From Mesorhizobium jarvisii (GTDB lineage: Bacteria; Pseudomonadota; Alphaproteobacteria; Rhizobiales; Rhizobiaceae): a DNA stretch of 64,000 nt. A program made the position numbers and the translations under genes. The notes below the pieces were generated by a model. It did no database searches. It was not told the origin of the DNA and saw only the letters and a list, made by a program, of their open reading frames with translations. The stretch spans positions 372,001 through 436,000 of the forward strand of contig NZ_QZXA01000005.1 in NCBI RefSeq assembly GCF_003601985.1, given 5' to 3'. Of the stretch, positions 50,214 through 59,374 are shown one piece after another (positions within the stretch are counted from its first letter, which is position 1; each line of letters opens with the position of its first letter).

Positions 50214-51149
50214 TCAGTTTCTGCCCGGCGCATATCCGGTCATGGTCGGTGTTCTGCCCCTGTATTTCTTCATGGTTGCGGCCAGATGACTCTGATCCGA
50301 AAACCCGGCGAGGTAGGCGATTTCGACGATTGCTAGCTCGCCGTCAACGAGTAACTTTTCGGCGAAGTCCAGGCGCAGGTTGATCAGGTAGCGATGCGGC
50401 GGTATGCCGAACGTGCTGGCGAACCTTGCTATGAAATGATTGGAGGAAACCCCGGCGACCGACGCCAGTTCGGCGACCATGACCTTTCGCACGAAATTCT
50501 CGTCGAGGTACTCGCGCACGCGCCGAGCACCAGCGGGGGAGAGCCCGCCTTTGGCCGACGCCGCCGGCCGGCTGCGGCCGGTGTAGGTGCGCAGCAGATG
50601 GACGCCGAACACGGTGAGCAGCGAGTCCAGATAGAGATCGTTCGGCGGCAGCTTGCCGGTCAGCTCGGCGGTGATCATCTGGGGAATGGTGATCATCTGG
50701 GGAATATTGAGCGCCTTCAGGTCGACCTTGCCGAACGCAGGCGGTTCAAGTTCCACATCGGAACGATCGAATTCGTGCGCAGCCAACTCCGACAGTGCTT
50801 CGGGAGAGATGGAAACGACGGCGTTTTCCCTGGTCTGCGACAAGGTGAGGCTGCTGTCGACTCCAGCGGGATTGATGACAAGGCATCCGACCGGCGCATC
50901 GTATTCCGTGATCTTGTCGCTGCCGAGCGAGGCTCTGAATTTGCGTCCGGGCTTCAGCACGATGCCCGTGGAATGTTCCTTGGCCAGGAACGTCTGCGAC
51001 CCGGGACCGCGGACGGAATGGATGACGCTGCCACGTGCGGTGGCTCTTCTGGGACCGGCACTTTCTGGAATGATGTCCAGGACATATCGGGCTACCCGAT
51101 CGACGCCTCGGGAAACGCCGCTTTCCCGAGCTTCGCCCGCATTTTTCAT
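50214..51149 (-). CDS. AraC-type regulator, full length
   Basis: A 311-residue AraC protein with an N-terminal effector-binding half (residues 1-195) and the two-HTH domain (VREYLDENFVRKVMVAELAS; VSSNHFIARFASTFGIPPHR; AYLAGFSDQSHLAATMKK). An 18-base perfect tandem duplication at 50670-50705 repeats IPQMIT in frame in the effector half. It probably regulates surface functions; no ligand can be inferred. Confidence 0.85.
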   Translation of the reverse strand: MKNAGEARESGVSRGVDRVARYVLDIIPESAGPRRATARGSVIHSVRGPGSQTFLAKEHSTGIVLKPGRKFRASLGSDKITEYDAPVGCLVINPAGVDSSLTLSQTRENAVVSISPEALSELAAHEFDRSDVELEPPAFGKVDLKALNIPQMITIPQMITAELTGKLPPNDLYLDSLLTVFGVHLLRTYTGRSRPAASAKGGLSPAGARRVREYLDENFVRKVMVAELASVAGVSSNHFIARFASTFGIPPHRYLINLRLDFAEKLLVDGELAIVEIAYLAGFSDQSHLAATMKKYRGRTPTMTGYAPGRN

Positions 51150-51465
51150 TCGCGTCGCCTCAGCCGCCTTGCCGCCGCCTGAAATCCCCTTTGCCCGAAC
51201 CCGGAACCAACGTAACGCAGGCGTCCCGGCTAGGGAAGAACTCCCATGCGCAAAGAAAAATTCTTATTCGCGAAAAGACAGAAAAAATGACCGACCGAAG
51301 AAGTTGACGAGCATTCCATTCCACGGGAACGGCAGGTGTTCGCCATGCCCGAGTTTCGTTTATCAGCCGTGGCGAGGCTTCCGAGAATCCATTGCTTCGT
51401 TTTTTGGCACCGAAATCGGCGGCTAGGCAAGATGGGGCGCCGAGCCAACAGGTCACGAGCGGCGG
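51150..51465. other. Stretch without a gene
   Basis: About 320 bases upstream of the AraC gene, including its promoter. No other feature was recognised. Confidence 0.4.
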
Positions 51466-51660
51466 CTACGGATCACCGCGACGCTTCTCGTACAGATCCC
51501 AGGTGAGTTCGACAAAGGCCAGGAGGACATCGTCCCGATTCCAGCCGGCCGCGACCGCCGCCTGGACGATTTCCTGGACGAAAGGCAGCAACTGGCCCTG
51601 GCACTGGACCGACATGTCGGCATCCCCCACGGGAGGCCCCTTGAAGTTGAATCTCATCAT
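51466..51660 (-). CDS. Small hypothetical protein
   Basis: A 64-residue protein, MMRFNFKGPPVGDADMSVQC, then VQEIVQAAVAAGWNRDDVLL and AFVELTWDLYEKRRGDP. A compact helical domain is likely. Function unknown; the 300 bases to the next gene hold nothing recognised. Confidence 0.6.
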   Translation of the reverse strand: MMRFNFKGPPVGDADMSVQCQGQLLPFVQEIVQAAVAAGWNRDDVLLAFVELTWDLYEKRRGDP

Positions 51661-51964
51661 TCGGCGCTCCCCTCGCCTCCAATTAAAGTGTTATACCGCT
51701 AATTTCGTTCCCCCTGATATACAACAGATGTGGTACCAAAGTACAGGAAGCCCTGGACGACCAGGACGATGCCGGACCAAGCCATCTCTATGCTTTCCCT
51801 AGCGTTAAGTTGGTTTTCCCAGGCGGGAGTTCAGAGGAACTTCATCGGTTCAAACTCTGCCTGGGACTAGATCTCCCCACCCAGGTCGCGACCGCCACCC
51901 GGCGAATGCGCGGCATGAACCGGCCGCATTGCCTTCTGCAACCGCTCGCTGGATAGTCCCGGCA

Positions 51965-53428
51965 ATGTTCGAGACCATTGCGACTCATTGGACCCAAATC
52001 CTGGCGATCATCTCGGTGGTCATGGCGACCGTCGGCATTGCCCATGCCGTCATGACCAAGGAGGATGTGCGCGCAGCCACCGGCTGGGTCGGCGTGATGG
52101 TGCTGTCACCGATCCTCGGCGTGCTGATCTATGCCGTCGCCGGCATCAACCGCATCCGTCGCGCCACGATCACCGCGCAGCGCCCGCTTGCCGGCGACGC
52201 GGTATCCTCCAAGCATGAGCGCGACATCGCCGCAGAAGAAGCCCTGATCGTCGAGCGCTACGGTCAGCGCTTCACCGGCCTGCGGACGCTGGGCGACAGG
52301 GTGGCGCGGCGCGCGCTCAACCCGGGCAACGCCATCGACGTGCTGGAGACCGGCGACGAGGCCTATGCCGCCATGTGCGCGGCGATCGATGGCGCCGAGC
52401 ACAGCGTCCTGCTCGAGACCTATATTTTCGACAATGACGCCGTCGGCCTGCTTTTCGTCGAATCGCTGGCCGGTGCCGTCGTGCGCGGCGTTACCGTTCG
52501 CGTGCTGATCGACGCCGTCGGTGCCCGTTACTCCGTTCCCAGCATCCTCGGCCATCTGCGCCGCGCCAACATCCCCGCCGATGTCTTCAACGGCAATATC
52601 GTCATGGGCCTGCGCCTGCCCTACGCCAATCTCAGAACCCATCGGAAGATCCTGGTGGTCGACGGCACGGTTGTCTTCACCGGCGGCATGAACATCCGCA
52701 AGGGATTTTCGGCTGAGTTCGCAGGCTCCAACAGCGCCAGGGACACGCATTTCAAGGTCACCGGACCTGTCGTCGCCGACCTGTTCTCGGTCGCTGCCGA
52801 AGACTGGCGCTTCGCCACCAACGAAGCGTTGAAGGGCGATGCCTGGCGAATTGCCCCGCTGTCGCCGGCCCCCGGCCAGCCGATGCTGGTGCGGGCGGTC
52901 GCATCCGGGCCGGATGCCAGCAACGAGACCAATCACAAGCTGCTGATCGGCGCCTTCTCGGTGGCGCGCAAGTCGATCCGTTTGATGTCGCCCTATTTCC
53001 TGCCTGACCGCGAACTGATCAGCGCCTTGATCACCGCCGCCCGGCGCGGCGTCGAGATCGATGTAGTGGTGCCGGCGGTCAACAATCTCTTCCTCGTCGA
53101 CCGCGCCATGACCGCGCAATTCGACCAGATCCTGAAGAATTATTGCCGCATATGGCGCACGGAAGGCCCATTCGACCATTCCAAGCTGCTTTCGATCGAC
53201 GGCGTGTGGGCCTATGTCGGCTCGTCCAACCTCGATGCCCGGTCGCTGCGGTTGAACTTCGAGATCGATCTGGAGGTCCTCGACGCAGGCTTTGCCCGCG
53301 AGATCGAAGCCCGGATCGGATCGGCGATCGAAGCGGCCGTTCCCGTCACGCTGGACTCCTTGCGGGCTCGGCCATTCATCATCCGGCTGTTCGATCGTAT
53401 TCTGTGGCTGGGATCGCCCTATCTCTAG
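51965..53428 (+). CDS. cls: Cardiolipin synthase (PLD type)
   Basis: A 487-residue phospholipase-D-family enzyme. Two N-terminal membrane segments (WTQILAIISVVMATVGIAHA; WVGVMVLSPILGVLIYAVAG) precede two HKD motifs, THRKILVVDGTVVFTGGMN and DHSKLLSIDGVWAYVGSSN. It joins phosphatidylglycerol units to form cardiolipin in the inner membrane. Met at 51965 gives the usual N-terminus. Confidence 0.93.
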   Translation: MFETIATHWTQILAIISVVMATVGIAHAVMTKEDVRAATGWVGVMVLSPILGVLIYAVAGINRIRRATITAQRPLAGDAVSSKHERDIAAEEALIVERYGQRFTGLRTLGDRVARRALNPGNAIDVLETGDEAYAAMCAAIDGAEHSVLLETYIFDNDAVGLLFVESLAGAVVRGVTVRVLIDAVGARYSVPSILGHLRRANIPADVFNGNIVMGLRLPYANLRTHRKILVVDGTVVFTGGMNIRKGFSAEFAGSNSARDTHFKVTGPVVADLFSVAAEDWRFATNEALKGDAWRIAPLSPAPGQPMLVRAVASGPDASNETNHKLLIGAFSVARKSIRLMSPYFLPDRELISALITAARRGVEIDVVVPAVNNLFLVDRAMTAQFDQILKNYCRIWRTEGPFDHSKLLSIDGVWAYVGSSNLDARSLRLNFEIDLEVLDAGFAREIEARIGSAIEAAVPVTLDSLRARPFIIRLFDRILWLGSPYL

Positions 53429-53547
53429 AACCCCTGGCTTTAATAGAAAGACGTGTTTGCCGAATAGTTTGACGTCGGTCATGGAACATAGACGCAAAGG
53501 CTCTATTTGAGGTGTGTGGTGAGAGCGGCTGAAATGGCGAACATGTG

Positions 53548-54348
53548 ATGCGGATGAGCGGGCGTAGCCTCCCGGCGAGCATGCTTTTGACCATTCGCGA
53601 CAGGCGGATGCGCAAGGCAAACGCGGCTGCGCACAAGGCGACCGCCGCCACTGGAACGCTGGTCGCCTCCTACAACGTCCACAAATGCATCGGCGTCGAT
53701 CGCAAGTTCGATCCAGAGCGCACCAGCCGCGTCATTCGCGAAATCGACCCCGACGTGATCGCGCTACAAGAGGCGGACAACCGTTTCGGCGACCGTGATG
53801 GCCTGCTGGATCTGCCTCGCCTCGAGCGGGAAACCGGCCTGGTGCCGGTGCCGATTTCGGCCACCGGCAAGGGCCATGGCTGGCACGGCAATGTCCTCCT
53901 GTTCAAGAAGGGCGTCGTCCGCGACGTGCATCAGATCAGGCTTCCGGGCCTGGAGCCGCGCGGTGCGGTGGTGGCGGAGATCGAATTGAACGGGAGCGAG
54001 ACGCTGCGCATTATCGCCGCCCATCTCGGCCTGCTGCGCCATTCGCGCTCGCAGCAGGCCCGTGTCGTGCTCGATCTCATGAGCAGCCCGGACGAAAAGC
54101 CGACCTTGCTGCTTGGCGACCTCAATGAATGGCGGCTCGGCAACCGCTCGGCGCTCAACACGCTGCACGCGACGTTCGGGCCGCAGCCACCGGCGGTTCC
54201 CACCTTCCCCTCGAACCTGCCGCTTTTGGCGCTCGACAGGATCATGACCAACCGGCACGGGATGATCGCAGCCGTGGAAGCGCACGACACGCCGCTTTCG
54301 CGCGTCGCCTCCGACCATCTCCCGCTCACGGCCTTCGTTCGCCTGTAG
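53548..54348 (+). CDS. Endonuclease/exonuclease/phosphatase-family protein
   Basis: A 266-residue EEP-fold protein. SYNVHKCIGVDRKFDPERTS, VIALQEAD (catalytic Glu), GDLNEW and SDHLPLTAFVRL (catalytic His) mark the active site. Such proteins often sit next to cardiolipin synthase and may act on phospholipids or nucleic acids. A GTG at 53545 is an alternative start. Confidence 0.85.
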   Translation: MRMSGRSLPASMLLTIRDRRMRKANAAAHKATAATGTLVASYNVHKCIGVDRKFDPERTSRVIREIDPDVIALQEADNRFGDRDGLLDLPRLERETGLVPVPISATGKGHGWHGNVLLFKKGVVRDVHQIRLPGLEPRGAVVAEIELNGSETLRIIAAHLGLLRHSRSQQARVVLDLMSSPDEKPTLLLGDLNEWRLGNRSALNTLHATFGPQPPAVPTFPSNLPLLALDRIMTNRHGMIAAVEAHDTPLSRVASDHLPLTAFVRL

Positions 54349-54394
54349 AACCGACTTTGTCGTCCCGGCTTCGAAAAGCGCCGCGATTCATTTT

Positions 54395-54419
54395 GGAACG
54401 CTAATTCTCTCCGCGAGTT
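54395..54419 (+). promoter_or_regulatory. EcfG-like promoter candidate
   Basis: GGAAC (54395-54399), 16 bases, AGTT (54416-54419), 30 bases before the gene at 54450. One mismatch to the consensus CGTT in the -10. Confidence 0.5.
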
Positions 54420-54449
54420 GATACGCATTGAACCACAGGAGGACGAGAC

Positions 54450-54779
54450 GTGAAAAAGCTATTTCTGGCTTCCATGGTGGCATTGGCCGCCACAGCCGCA
54501 GTCATTGCGCCGACGCAAGCCGCAAGCGTGATTATCCAATCCGACGATGGCAACCAATATTCATCGGACGATCAGTCCGACAACGGCCAGATTGTCGTTC
54601 GCCGCCATCACCGGCAGAATTACGACAACCAGTATGGCGACGACCAGAACGTGCAGTATGATGGCAACTACAATGGCGACTATCGACGCCACCACCGCCA
54701 TCACCGCTGCCATATCGAACTGGTCAAGCACTGGCGCCACCACCACAAGGTGATCGAGCAGGTCCGCGTCTGCGGCTGA
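54450..54779 (+). CDS. Small exported His/Asn/Asp-rich protein
   Basis: A 109-residue protein with a signal peptide (MKKLFLASMVALAATAAVIA, cleaved after TQAA). The mature part has Asp/Asn/Gln-rich stretches (DDGNQYSSDDQSDNG) and a His/Arg-rich tail (RRHHRHHRCHIELVKHWRHH), suggesting metal binding. The ribosome site AGGAGG is strong. It may be a stress-induced periplasmic protein. Confidence 0.75.
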   Translation: MKKLFLASMVALAATAAVIAPTQAASVIIQSDDGNQYSSDDQSDNGQIVVRRHHRQNYDNQYGDDQNVQYDGNYNGDYRRHHRHHRCHIELVKHWRHHHKVIEQVRVCG

Positions 54780-54916
54780 TCTACCCATGAAATAAAAGCG
54801 CCGCGCCGTTTTCACAGGCGATCCAGCGGCAAGCGATAGTGCGGCACAGCCACGCTCCTTCAACCGACGTGCTATGCCGCATTGCACAATTTCTCGGCCT
54901 TGCCCACAATGCAGGC

Positions 54917-55519
54917 ATGGTCCGATCCTCCCTAGCCGTCCTGGTGATCGATGAAAATCGCATCCGCGCCTCGATCATCGAGGCCGGCCTGCGCGAGGCC
55001 GGCCATCAGCTTGTCACTGTCATCCATGACGTGACCGGCATTGCCCGGCGGATTGCCGAGATCGAACCCGACGTCATCGTCATCGATCTCGAAAACCCCA
55101 ACCGCGATATGCTCGAAAACATGTTCCAGCTGTCGCGCGCCGTGAAGCGCCCGATCGCCATGTTCGTCGACCGCTCCGACCAGGCCTCGATCGAGGCCGC
55201 GGTCGATGCCGGCGTGTCCGCCTATGTCGTTGACGGTCTGCGGCAAGAGCGCGTCAAGCCGATCCTCGACATGGCGGTGAGCCGCTTCAATGCCTTCTCG
55301 CGCATGGCGCGCGAACTGGAAGAGGCGCGCAGTGAACTTGAGGGCCGCAAGGTCATCGATCGCGCCAAGGGCATTCTGATGAAGTCGCGCGGCCTCTCCG
55401 AAGAGGCCGCCTACACGCTGCTGCGCAAGACGGCGATGAACCAGAACCGCAAGATCAGCGACATCGCCCAGAGCCTGGTGACGGCGGCCGGGCTGCTGGG
55501 GCCGGCGGAGGACGAATGA
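54917..55519 (+). CDS. nasT: Nitrate-responsive antiterminator NasT (ANTAR)
   Basis: A 200-residue protein with an N-terminal receiver-like domain (VLVIDENRIRASIIEAGLRE; DVIVIDLENPNRDML) and a C-terminal ANTAR RNA-binding domain (RKVIDRAKGILMKSRGLSEE; AYTLLRKTAMNQNRKISDIA). NasT binds hexaloop RNA hairpins and blocks a terminator. NasS holds it inactive without nitrate. It overlaps nasS by four bases. Confidence 0.92.
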   Translation: MVRSSLAVLVIDENRIRASIIEAGLREAGHQLVTVIHDVTGIARRIAEIEPDVIVIDLENPNRDMLENMFQLSRAVKRPIAMFVDRSDQASIEAAVDAGVSAYVVDGLRQERVKPILDMAVSRFNAFSRMARELEEARSELEGRKVIDRAKGILMKSRGLSEEAAYTLLRKTAMNQNRKISDIAQSLVTAAGLLGPAEDE

Positions 55520-56754
55520 GCATGAGGCACCAGATCACCGCCGGCTTCATGCCGCTTTTCGACAGCGCCGTGCTGGTCGCCGCCAGCGAGCTTGGTTTCG
55601 CCGCCCGCGAAGGCATTGGGCTGACGCTGCACCGCGAAACCTCCTGGGCCAACATCCGCGACCGCATCGCCATCGGCCACTTCGATCTCGCACATATGCT
55701 GGGGCCCATGCCGCTCGCCTGCAATCTCGGGCTGACGCCGCTCGCTTCCGAGACCATCGTGCCGTTCTCGCTCGGGCTCGGCGGCAATTGCGTCACCGTC
55801 TCCAACGCTGTCTGGGCCGGCATGGCGGCGCATGGTGCCGAAGCCGATCTCGATCCCGCGCGCGCGGGCGCGGCACTGCGCGCATTTATTCGCGATCGGG
55901 CGGTCGCGGGCCGCGAACCGCTGCGCTTTGCCGTCGTGCATCCGCATTCCGGGCACAATTACGAACTGCGCTACTGGCTGGCCGCTTGCGGCATCGACCC
56001 AGACCGCGAAATCGAGATCGTCATTGTGCCGCCGCCCTTCATGGCCGATGCGCTGGCCACCGGGCGCATCGACGGCTACTGCGTCGGCGAGCCCTGGAAC
56101 AGCGCCGCGGTCGCCGCCGGCACCGGCCATATCGTCACCGTCAAGGCGCAGATATGGCGCAACAGCCCGGAGAAGGTGATCGGCGTGCGCAAGGCCTGGG
56201 CCGACGAGAATCTCGAGGCGCTGGCGGCGCTGCTGCGCGCGCTGCACCATTCGGCGCGCTGGTGCCAGGATCCGGCCAACCACGCCGAATTGGCCGCGGT
56301 GATGGCGCAGCCCGGCTTCCTCGGCCAGCCGCCGGCGGTGCAGATGCCGATCCTGACCGGCCATCTGCAATTGGGCGGCGGGGCGGAGCGAGATATCGAC
56401 GACTTCTTCCTGCCTTTCGACAAGGCGGCGAACTTTCCGTGGAAGAGCCATGCGCTGTGGTTCTACACGCAGATGGTGCGCTGGGGACATGTCGCCCACA
56501 CGCCCGGCAATCTCGCCATAGCGCGCGACTGCTACCGGCCCGATCTCTACCGCTCGGCGCTGAAGCCGCTCGGTGTCGCGCTTCCCGGCGCCAACGCCAA
56601 GGTCGAGGGCGCGCTCAAGGCCGCAACCGCCGTCGGCGCGACCGGCGCCGGCCTGGTGCTCGGCCCGGACGGTTTCTTCGACGGCCAGATCTTCGATCCC
56701 GACGAGATCGACACCTACATAGCGAGCCAGAAATCGGTCCGCACGGAAGCCTGA
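55516..56754 (+). CDS. nasS: Nitrate sensor NasS (NrtA-like, cytoplasmic)
   Basis: A 412-residue protein of the NrtA/CmpA periplasmic-binding fold without a signal peptide: QITAGFMPLFDSAVLVAASE, HFDLAHMLGPMPLACNLG, PHSGHNYELRYWLAACGIDP and DGYCVGEPWN. The lack of export signal and the overlap with nasT identify it as NasS, which binds nitrate or nitrite and releases NasT. Length is normal. Confidence 0.92.
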   Translation: MSMRHQITAGFMPLFDSAVLVAASELGFAAREGIGLTLHRETSWANIRDRIAIGHFDLAHMLGPMPLACNLGLTPLASETIVPFSLGLGGNCVTVSNAVWAGMAAHGAEADLDPARAGAALRAFIRDRAVAGREPLRFAVVHPHSGHNYELRYWLAACGIDPDREIEIVIVPPPFMADALATGRIDGYCVGEPWNSAAVAAGTGHIVTVKAQIWRNSPEKVIGVRKAWADENLEALAALLRALHHSARWCQDPANHAELAAVMAQPGFLGQPPAVQMPILTGHLQLGGGAERDIDDFFLPFDKAANFPWKSHALWFYTQMVRWGHVAHTPGNLAIARDCYRPDLYRSALKPLGVALPGANAKVEGALKAATAVGATGAGLVLGPDGFFDGQIFDPDEIDTYIASQKSVRTEA

Positions 56755-56947
56755 TCATTTCGGCGCCCTTCTTGTGCATTGCACAAAAAATGTGCGCGCA
56801 ATGGTCCTCATGAACAATCTTTGGCCTGCTCGCCATATTGCCCGGCAGGCCGTCGACGGACATGAATCGCTGATTTCATTGATGTTTTTCCTTTCATCCG
56901 AAACTGGCACGGTTCCTGCATTGAAATAACCAGGCCTTCATGGGTCA

Positions 56948-57043
56948 GGCGTCCAATGGCGGGCGCCACAGGCAAAGCTGCCGCTCAGGTCAAAACGCGC
57001 TCCCGGTCTCTCGGGCGCGAAGACTTGGCCGGCGGCTTTTTTG
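56948..57043 (+). promoter_or_regulatory. ANTAR-type antitermination leader of the nitrate operon
   Basis: Hairpin 1: GGCGTCC-AATGGC-GGGCGCC (56948-56967), hexaloop with A1 and G4. Hairpin 2: GGC-AAAGCT-GCC (56971-56982), again A1 and G4. Terminator: AAGCTGCCGCTCAGGTC (56975-56991) pairs with 57022-57038 over 17 positions with one mismatch and some G-U, with an inner hairpin, followed by TTTTTT. Hairpin 2 overlaps the terminator's 5' strand, so NasT binding would prevent termination. Confidence 0.85.
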
Positions 57044-57073
57044 TTTTGGAATCGCGTTCAACCGGAGACGACG

Positions 57074-58401
57074 ATGAAGAAGACGATGAAGAACTGGATC
57101 GGGACGGGAACATCGCCAAAGGATGTGACGCGTCGCGATTTTCTGGTCAGCAGCGCCATGACGGTCGGCCTGTTCATGGCGGCCCGCAAGCTCTTTCCAT
57201 CCGGCGCCTATGCCGCCACCGCCGCGCCGGAAGTCACCGGCGCCAAGCTCGGCTTCATCGCGCTGACCGATGCCGCACCCCTGATGATCGCCAAGGAGAA
57301 GGGCCTGTCGCCAAATTCGGCATGCCCGATGTCGAGGTGCTGAAGCAGGCTTCCTGGGGCGCGACGCGCGACAATCTGATGCTTGGCGGTGCCGCAAACG
57401 GCATCGACGGCGCCCACATACTGACGCCGCTGCCTTATCTCATGCACACCGGCAAGGTGACGCAGAACAACCAGCCGCTGCCGATGGCGATCGTGGCGCG
57501 GCTCAACTACGACTGCCAGGGCATTTCGGTCGCCCAGGAATATGCCGGCACCGGCGTCGGTCTCGACGCCTCCAAGCTGAAGGACGCCTTCGCCGCCAAG
57601 AAGGCAGCCGGCAAGGAGGTCAAGGCCGCCATGACCTTCCCGGGCGGCACGCATGACCTCTGGCTGCGCTACTGGCTGGCCGCCGGCGGCATCGATCCCG
57701 ACAAGGACGTCTCGACCATCGTCGTGCCGCCGCCGCAGATGGTGGCCAACATGAAGGTCGGCAACATGGACGTCTTCTGCGTCGGCGAGCCGTGGAACGA
57801 GCAGCTCGTCCACCAGGGCGTCGGCTTCACCGCCGCCACCACGGGCGAATTGTGGAAGGGTCATCCGGAAAAGGCGCTCGGTCTGCGCGCCGAATTCATC
57901 GAGAAGAACCCGAACGCCACCAAGGCGATCCTGATGGCCGTCATGGAAGCCCAGCAGTGGTGCGAGGCCAAGGAGAACAAGGACGAGATGGCCGCCATCA
58001 TCGGCAAGCGGCAATGGATGAACGTGCCGGTCGCCGACATCATCGGCCGCCTTAAGGGCGACATCAACTACGGCAATGGCCGCGTCGCCAACGGCACCGA
58101 TTTCTACATGAAGTTCTGGAAGGGCGGCGTTTCCTACCCCTTCAAGAGCCATGATGCCTGGTTCCTCGCCGAGAACATCCGCTGGGGCAAATTCGCGCCG
58201 ACCACGGACGTCAAGGCGCTGGTCGACCAGGTCAACCGCGAGGATCTGTGGCGCGAGGCGGCGAAGGATCTCGGGGTGGCGGCGGCCGACATTCCGGCCT
58301 CCACGTCGCGAGGCGTCGAGACCTTCTTCGACGGCAAGACCTTCGATCCGGCCAACCCGTCCGCCTATCTCGACAGCCTGAAGATCAAGGCGTCGGCTTG
58401 A
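57074..58401 (+). pseudogene. nrtA: nrtA nitrate-binding protein gene with a frameshift
   Basis: The N-terminal frame (57074 to about 57308) encodes a Tat signal (DVTRRDFLVSSAMTVGLFMA) and KLGFIALTDAAPLMIAKEKG. The rest of the protein (FGMPDVEVLKQASWGATRDN, PGGTHDLWLRYWLAAGGIDP, DVFCVGEPWNEQLVHQGVG) is in another frame. One T appears to be missing near 57308. The downstream frame also reads leftward through the leader, but with non-NrtA sequence. Either a real inactivation or an assembly error. Confidence 0.85.
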
Positions 58402-58467
58402 CCCAAGCGCAATGGCGCCTCTTGCGCCGTTGTCGCCCCTACCTGCCCCCAAGGAGCTTTCCAAAAG

Positions 58468-59364
58468 ATGTCCATCCAAGCCATCGAGGACACCAAGGTG
58501 AAGGCGTTTCCCGCGCCGGCCAAACCGGCCGAGGTGATCGCCTTCGCCGCCAAGGCGCGGCGCCGCTTCGACCCGCTCGCCATCGCCGGCAAGCTGGCGA
58601 GCACGCTGGTGCCGCCCGTCATCGTCATCGCTCTGATGCTCGTCGTCTGGCAGGTCGCCTGCTCGTCGCCCACATCGAGCCTGCCGCCGCCGAGCCAGGT
58701 GTGGAACGAGGCCTACGATCTCATCGCGCATCCGTTCTTCGACAATGGCCCGCAGGACATCGGGCTGGCCTGGCGGGTGCTGATCTCGTTGCAGCGCGTC
58801 GCCATCGGCTTTGGCCTGGCGGCGATCGTCGGCGTCGCGCTCGGCGCGCTGGTCGGCCAGTCGATCTGGGCGATGCGCGGCCTCGATCCGGTGTTCCAGA
58901 TCCTGCGCACCGTGCCGCCGCTCGCATGGCTGCCGCTGTCGCTGGCGGCGTTCCGCGATTCCAGCCCGTCGGCGCTGTTCGTCATCTTCATCACCTCAAT
59001 CTGGCCGATCATCATCAACACCGCCGTCGGCGTGCGCAACATCCCGCAGGATTACCGCAACGTCGCGCGCATCCTGCGGCTCAACCCGTTCGAGTTCTTC
59101 GTCAAGATCATGGTGCCGGCCGCCGCGCCCTACATCTTCACCGGTCTGCGCATCGGCATCGGCCTGTCCTGGCTCGCCATCGTCGCCGCCGAAATGCTGA
59201 CCGGCGGCGTCGGCATCGGCTTCTTCATCTGGGACGCGTGGAACTCATCGCGGCTGCCCGACATCATCGTCGCGCTCGCCTATATCGGCGTCACCGGCTT
59301 CTGCCTCGACCGCCTGGTCGCCGGCGTCGGCGTCTTCGTCACCCGCGGCACAACGGCAAAGTGA
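58468..59364 (+). CDS. nrtB: Nitrate ABC transporter permease NrtB
   Basis: A 298-residue inner-membrane permease of the NrtB/SsuC type. Membrane segments include LVPPVIVIALMLVVWQVA and FGLAAIVGVALGALVG, and the loop PLAWLPLSLAAFRDSSPSAL is typical. The EAA-like loop NVARILRLNPFEFFVKIMVP docks the ATPase. Expected to import nitrate with NrtA and NrtD. Confidence 0.92.
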   Translation: MSIQAIEDTKVKAFPAPAKPAEVIAFAAKARRRFDPLAIAGKLASTLVPPVIVIALMLVVWQVACSSPTSSLPPPSQVWNEAYDLIAHPFFDNGPQDIGLAWRVLISLQRVAIGFGLAAIVGVALGALVGQSIWAMRGLDPVFQILRTVPPLAWLPLSLAAFRDSSPSALFVIFITSIWPIIINTAVGVRNIPQDYRNVARILRLNPFEFFVKIMVPAAAPYIFTGLRIGIGLSWLAIVAAEMLTGGVGIGFFIWDAWNSSRLPDIIVALAYIGVTGFCLDRLVAGVGVFVTRGTTAK

Positions 59365-59374
59365 GGACAGTGCG

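Noticed and set aside
52106..53620. A 504-codon minus frame opposite cardiolipin synthase
   Set aside because: Antisense shadow of a gene with both HKD motifs intact; GC-rich third positions keep the reverse frame open.
56956..57300. Upstream extension of the large nrtA frame through the leader
   Set aside because: Residues in this part do not resemble NrtA and cover the ANTAR hairpins and terminator; the real N-terminus with Tat signal is in another frame.
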